Source: Afipia clevelandensis ATCC 49720 (GTDB lineage: Bacteria; Pseudomonadota; Alphaproteobacteria; Rhizobiales; Xanthobacteraceae). From it: a stretch of DNA of 64,000 nucleotides. Position 1 is the stretch's first letter. The number at the start of each line of letters is the position of its first letter. The translations under genes and the position numbers were made by a program. Below are positions 62,019-64,000 of this stretch, one piece after another. The notes under the pieces are model-generated. The model had not been told where the DNA came from. It did no database searches and worked only from the letters and a program-made list of their open reading frames with translations. The stretch lies in assembly GCF_000336555.1 (NCBI RefSeq), contig NZ_KB375281.1:310001-374000 (forward strand), written 5' to 3'.

Positions 62019-62225
62019 ATGGGCACCATCGTTGAATTTCCGGCCGATGCCGCGGCGCGCCGCGCAGGGTTGGACTTGAACGTGCCCCCGCGCGAGGGAA
62101 CGGCAACCATCCTGATCCTCCCCGCCATCCGGATCGAGCGCTACGCCGACGAGAGCAGCGATGGGATCGGGCCGGGCGAGGGAACGGCTCCGGGCCGTCG
62201 CCGCAAGCGCCGGGCGCGTTCCTGA
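62019..62225 (+). CDS. Small conserved hypothetical protein
   Basis: A 68-residue protein, MGTIVEFPADAAARRAG at the start and ending in a run of basic residues (GRRRKRRARS). It has no membrane segment. The central ATILILPAIRIERY is probably a strand. AGGAGA lies eight bases before the ATG, a strong ribosome-binding site, and the upstream CtrA box could drive it. I do not recognise a domain. Coding is supported by the binding site and composition. Confidence 0.6.
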   Translation: MGTIVEFPADAAARRAGLDLNVPPREGTATILILPAIRIERYADESSDGIGPGEGTAPGRRRKRRARS

Positions 62226-62246
62226 CGGCAGTCAGTTTTGTCCGGC

Positions 62247-63014
62247 ATGACAAGCCGGACGGCAACGCAGAAACACCGGACCGCGATGTGCAATCCGCTT
62301 TACATCCTGCCATTCGTCGCCAGCCTTGCTTGTCCGAGCGATGATTTCGGCCGCACCCGCGAAACGTTCTATCACGAGGACATGCACAAGTGGGTCGGCG
62401 CGGAGGCGACCGCGAGCATGGGCGGCCGGCCATCACAATTTGCGCTGACCGATCTTGAGCGCTCGTTGCGCGATCTCGCCTATTACTTCATCGAGCCGCC
62501 GCATTCGCATCCGGCTTGGAAGGCAGTGTTCGGCGATTACAAGAAAATTCCGGCGCCATGGAGCCAGAAGGCGGTCTTCGACCATACGCTGTATGGCCGG
62601 CGCATGATCGACGAGCCGCACCGCTCGCAGGCTGCGGCATACGGCGGATTGATCGAGGACATCCGCAACGACGGGGTGATGCTCGATCAGTTCATTCCCA
62701 TCGCGATGCAGGTCAACGATCTCGACATCAAACGCAACAAGGCGCTGGGGATCGTCTCCGAACTCTCGCCGCGCGAGTATGCCGATGCGCAAGCGCGGAT
62801 GCGTGAGAACGTCCTGGTGGTTCAATGGGTGCAACTGTGTCTGCAGCAGCGCGTCGCATCCTATAGATGGGCGCTGGACCGGCTGGTGATACACGCCCCC
62901 GACGCCATGGCGGCTGATGCCGACCGTCTGATCGTCGGACTATCCCAGCGTGCTGCGGATGCGTGGATCAAGGCGACGCCGGTGGTCGGCCGCGCGCTCC
63001 GCGTCGGCGGGTAA
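62247..63014 (+). CDS. Hypothetical protein of unknown family
   Basis: A 255-residue soluble protein that I cannot assign. It is rich in Trp, Tyr, His and Asp, with segments such as FYHEDMHKWVGAEA and FIEPPHSHPAWKAVFGDYKKIPAPWSQ. The second half is helical (GGLIEDIRNDGVMLDQFIPIAMQVNDLDIKRNKAL). The HxxxHxxxH-like spacing near the start is suggestive of metal binding but not a known motif. The start is uncertain: ATG codons at 62247 and 62286 both have weak ribosome-binding sites. Composition and codon use match the neighbours. Confidence 0.6.
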   Translation: MTSRTATQKHRTAMCNPLYILPFVASLACPSDDFGRTRETFYHEDMHKWVGAEATASMGGRPSQFALTDLERSLRDLAYYFIEPPHSHPAWKAVFGDYKKIPAPWSQKAVFDHTLYGRRMIDEPHRSQAAAYGGLIEDIRNDGVMLDQFIPIAMQVNDLDIKRNKALGIVSELSPREYADAQARMRENVLVVQWVQLCLQQRVASYRWALDRLVIHAPDAMAADADRLIVGLSQRAADAWIKATPVVGRALRVGG

Positions 63015-63160
63015 TTTTTCCGGTTCCATCCTTTCATTCTGCGACCTTCCGTCACGCGACGTTGCGACACGCGGCGCAGGGTCGCGTTGTCTCGGTTCCC
63101 GATCGGCTGTTTTGTTTTCCGAACGGTTGTGATTTGTCGCGGGATGAGATGGGGGATGGA

Positions 63161-63502
63161 ATGACAGGTTCCCCAATCGCCAGAATGTGTCTGTTCGGCA
63201 GAAACTTCGGGTCGCTGATCGCGCTGACTCTTGCCGTTGCAGTGCCTGCGTTTTTTATCGTCCATACGCTTGAAACGCATCTGGTCCTGCCTGCACTCAG
63301 CGTGCTGTTCTTCGGAACGGCGGCGCTGGCCGCGATCATGGCCTTTTCGGTCAGATCCAAAAAGAACACGGAGACTCTCAATCTCTGGGATGTTGCCGGC
63401 GGTCTTGTCATCACCGGCTGCGCGGCGTCAGTGATGGGTGAACCGGAACAGGTCGCACAATTGTTCGAGCATCTGTTCGAGCGCCCTCGTCACGATCAGT
63501 AG
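63161..63502 (+). CDS. Hypothetical small membrane protein
   Basis: A 113-residue protein with two adjacent hydrophobic helices (SLIALTLAVAVPAFFIVHTL and LVLPALSVLFFGTAALAAIMAF), a polar loop and a third weaker hydrophobic stretch (VAGGLVITGCAASVM). The C-terminus is polar (FEHLFERPRHDQ). The ATG at 63161 is preceded by GGGGGATGGA, a good ribosome-binding site; longer starts are low in family-like sequence. It resembles small uncharacterised inner-membrane proteins of this group. Function unknown. Confidence 0.65.
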   Translation: MTGSPIARMCLFGRNFGSLIALTLAVAVPAFFIVHTLETHLVLPALSVLFFGTAALAAIMAFSVRSKKNTETLNLWDVAGGLVITGCAASVMGEPEQVAQLFEHLFERPRHDQ

Positions 63503-63742
63503 TTTGTCACGATAGGTAAGGAGATATCCGGAATACAACGACCAGGCCGGGCCCCTCTGGCAGCGTTCAAGCTGCGATGTCGGACTGGAATTCATTTGGA
63601 GTGGCCCCTTTTTAGATGTGCGGCAACGTCCGGCCGTGTCCTGTGCTGACCTGAAACAGGTCGGCGAAAGACTCGTCTCGCGACGTGACGCATTCGCCTG
63701 AGACAGAGGCCGCTCTTTCCACATCAAAGGGAAGCCCGGCTC
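63503..63742 (+). other. Leader region of the TerC-family gene
   Basis: 240 bp between the small membrane protein and the TerC-family gene. It contains a perfect hairpin GACCTG-AAA-CAGGTC (63648-63662) and an imperfect CTTTCC/GGGAAG pair (near 63714-63732) close to the start codon, which could hide or expose the ribosome-binding site. I looked for a manganese (yybP-ykoY) riboswitch, common before such genes, and did not find its conserved core. Role unknown. Confidence 0.4.
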
Positions 63743-64000
63743 ATGTTTGAACTCATCACCCCCGAAGCACTGACTGCACTCGTTCAGGTCATTCTGATTG
63801 ACCTTGTTCTCGCCGGTGACAATGCGATTGTCATCGGTCTTGCCGCGGCTGGTCTGCCGAAAGAGCAGCGTGCCAAGGCCATTCTGATCGGCGTCGGCGC
63901 CGCGACGCTGCTTCGTATTGTCTTTGCGGCATTGACCACACAGTTACTCGCGATCGTGGGCCTGCTGCTGGCCGGCGGCATTCTGCTGCTCTGGGTGTGC
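63743..64000 (+). CDS. TerC-family integral membrane protein (N-terminal part)
   Basis: The first 86 codons of a TerC/YjbE-type membrane protein, cut by the window end. VQVILIDLVLAGDNAIVIGLAAAGLP holds the conserved LxxDNA motif of the first membrane segment, with the acidic residue that probably binds a metal ion. The next helices follow (ILIGVGAATLLRIVFAALTTQLLAI). Relatives export manganese or calcium or confer tellurite resistance, often with a metal riboswitch. The ATG at 63743 is the family start. Confidence 0.88.
   Translation, partial: MFELITPEALTALVQVILIDLVLAGDNAIVIGLAAAGLPKEQRAKAILIGVGAATLLRIVFAALTTQLLAIVGLLLAGGILLLWVC

Noticed and set aside
63503-63742. yybP-ykoY manganese riboswitch before the TerC-family gene
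   Set aside because: The conserved core sequence of that riboswitch could not be found; only generic hairpins are present.
1-64000. CRISPR arrays, tRNA or rRNA genes, insertion sequences, prophage or integrase genes
   Set aside because: No regularly spaced repeats, cloverleaf-like sequences, transposase or integrase motifs were seen on either strand.

Overview
The window is chromosomal DNA of an alphaproteobacterium, most likely a member of the Nitrobacteraceae/Bradyrhizobiaceae (Afipia, Rhodopseudomonas, Bradyrhizobium relatives). The signs are high GC content, a TIGR03808/TIGR03809 gene pair typical of that family, a MucR/Ros regulator, CtrA-type boxes, an EcfG-type promoter, a direct-repeat LexA box (GTTC-N7-GTTC) and an imuA-imuB-dnaE2 mutasome. 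Nearly all of it is coding. I see no tRNA, rRNA, CRISPR array, insertion sequence or prophage. Genus assignment is inference.

Layout. 1-5.0 kb: the end of an acyl-CoA carboxylase beta subunit, a palindromic intergenic repeat, a GMC oxidoreductase, an M20 amidohydrolase, a DUF892 stress protein behind a good EcfG promoter, and a flavin reductase. 5.0-13.5 kb: a DNA-damage island. A radical SAM protein and a UdgX-type uracil-DNA glycosylase are transcribed leftward, imuA-imuB-dnaE2 rightward, with one LexA box between them. 13.6-24.8 kb: a CoA-transferase, an HME-type RND pump with its adaptor, a convergent TolC-like channel, an acetyl-CoA hydrolase/transferase, an enoyl-CoA hydratase and a Lys/Ala-rich envelope protein. 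25-28.6 kb: an ECF sigma factor with its NrsF-type (DUF1109) membrane anti-sigma, a DUF2336 protein and a membrane diguanylate cyclase.

28.8-34.8 kb: a cluster of one ECF sigma factor, a single-span anti-sigma, a secreted subtilisin-like protease, an OmpA-like protein and a dihaem DUF4384 protein. The periplasmic domain of the anti-sigma has the same strand/helix order as the prodomain of the neighbouring protease. This makes it the best candidate in the window for an undescribed regulated-proteolysis system. 34.9-38 kb: the TIGR03809/TIGR03808 pair and a Bcr/CflA exporter. 38-44.3 kb: methylmalonyl-CoA mutase (mutA, mutB) with the chaperone GTPase meaB, an interposed GFA-family gene and a coupled pyroglutamyl peptidase. 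44.3-46.1 kb: the folate genes folP-folB-folK.

46.1-64 kb: mixed housekeeping and cell-cycle/envelope genes. These are DUF4332 and DUF2267 proteins, a HerA-like ATPase, an M20 dipeptidase, CvpA, a class II aldolase, a polytopic glycosyltransferase, a proline-rich membrane protein, MucR, a DUF6456 protein, SufE, a DUF5330 protein, a DivJ/PleC-like histidine kinase with a peptidoglycan-binding partner, DUF1491, a second DUF2336 protein next to a perfect CtrA box, several small hypotheticals, and the start of a TerC-family protein.

Functional themes: branched-chain/propionyl-CoA and fatty-acid metabolism (carboxylase, mutase, hydratase, CoA-transferases), SOS mutagenesis and base-excision repair, two separate ECF stress circuits, and CtrA-linked cell-cycle signalling. 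Where several start codons were possible I chose by ribosome-binding site, overlap with the upstream gene or protein family start, and say so.
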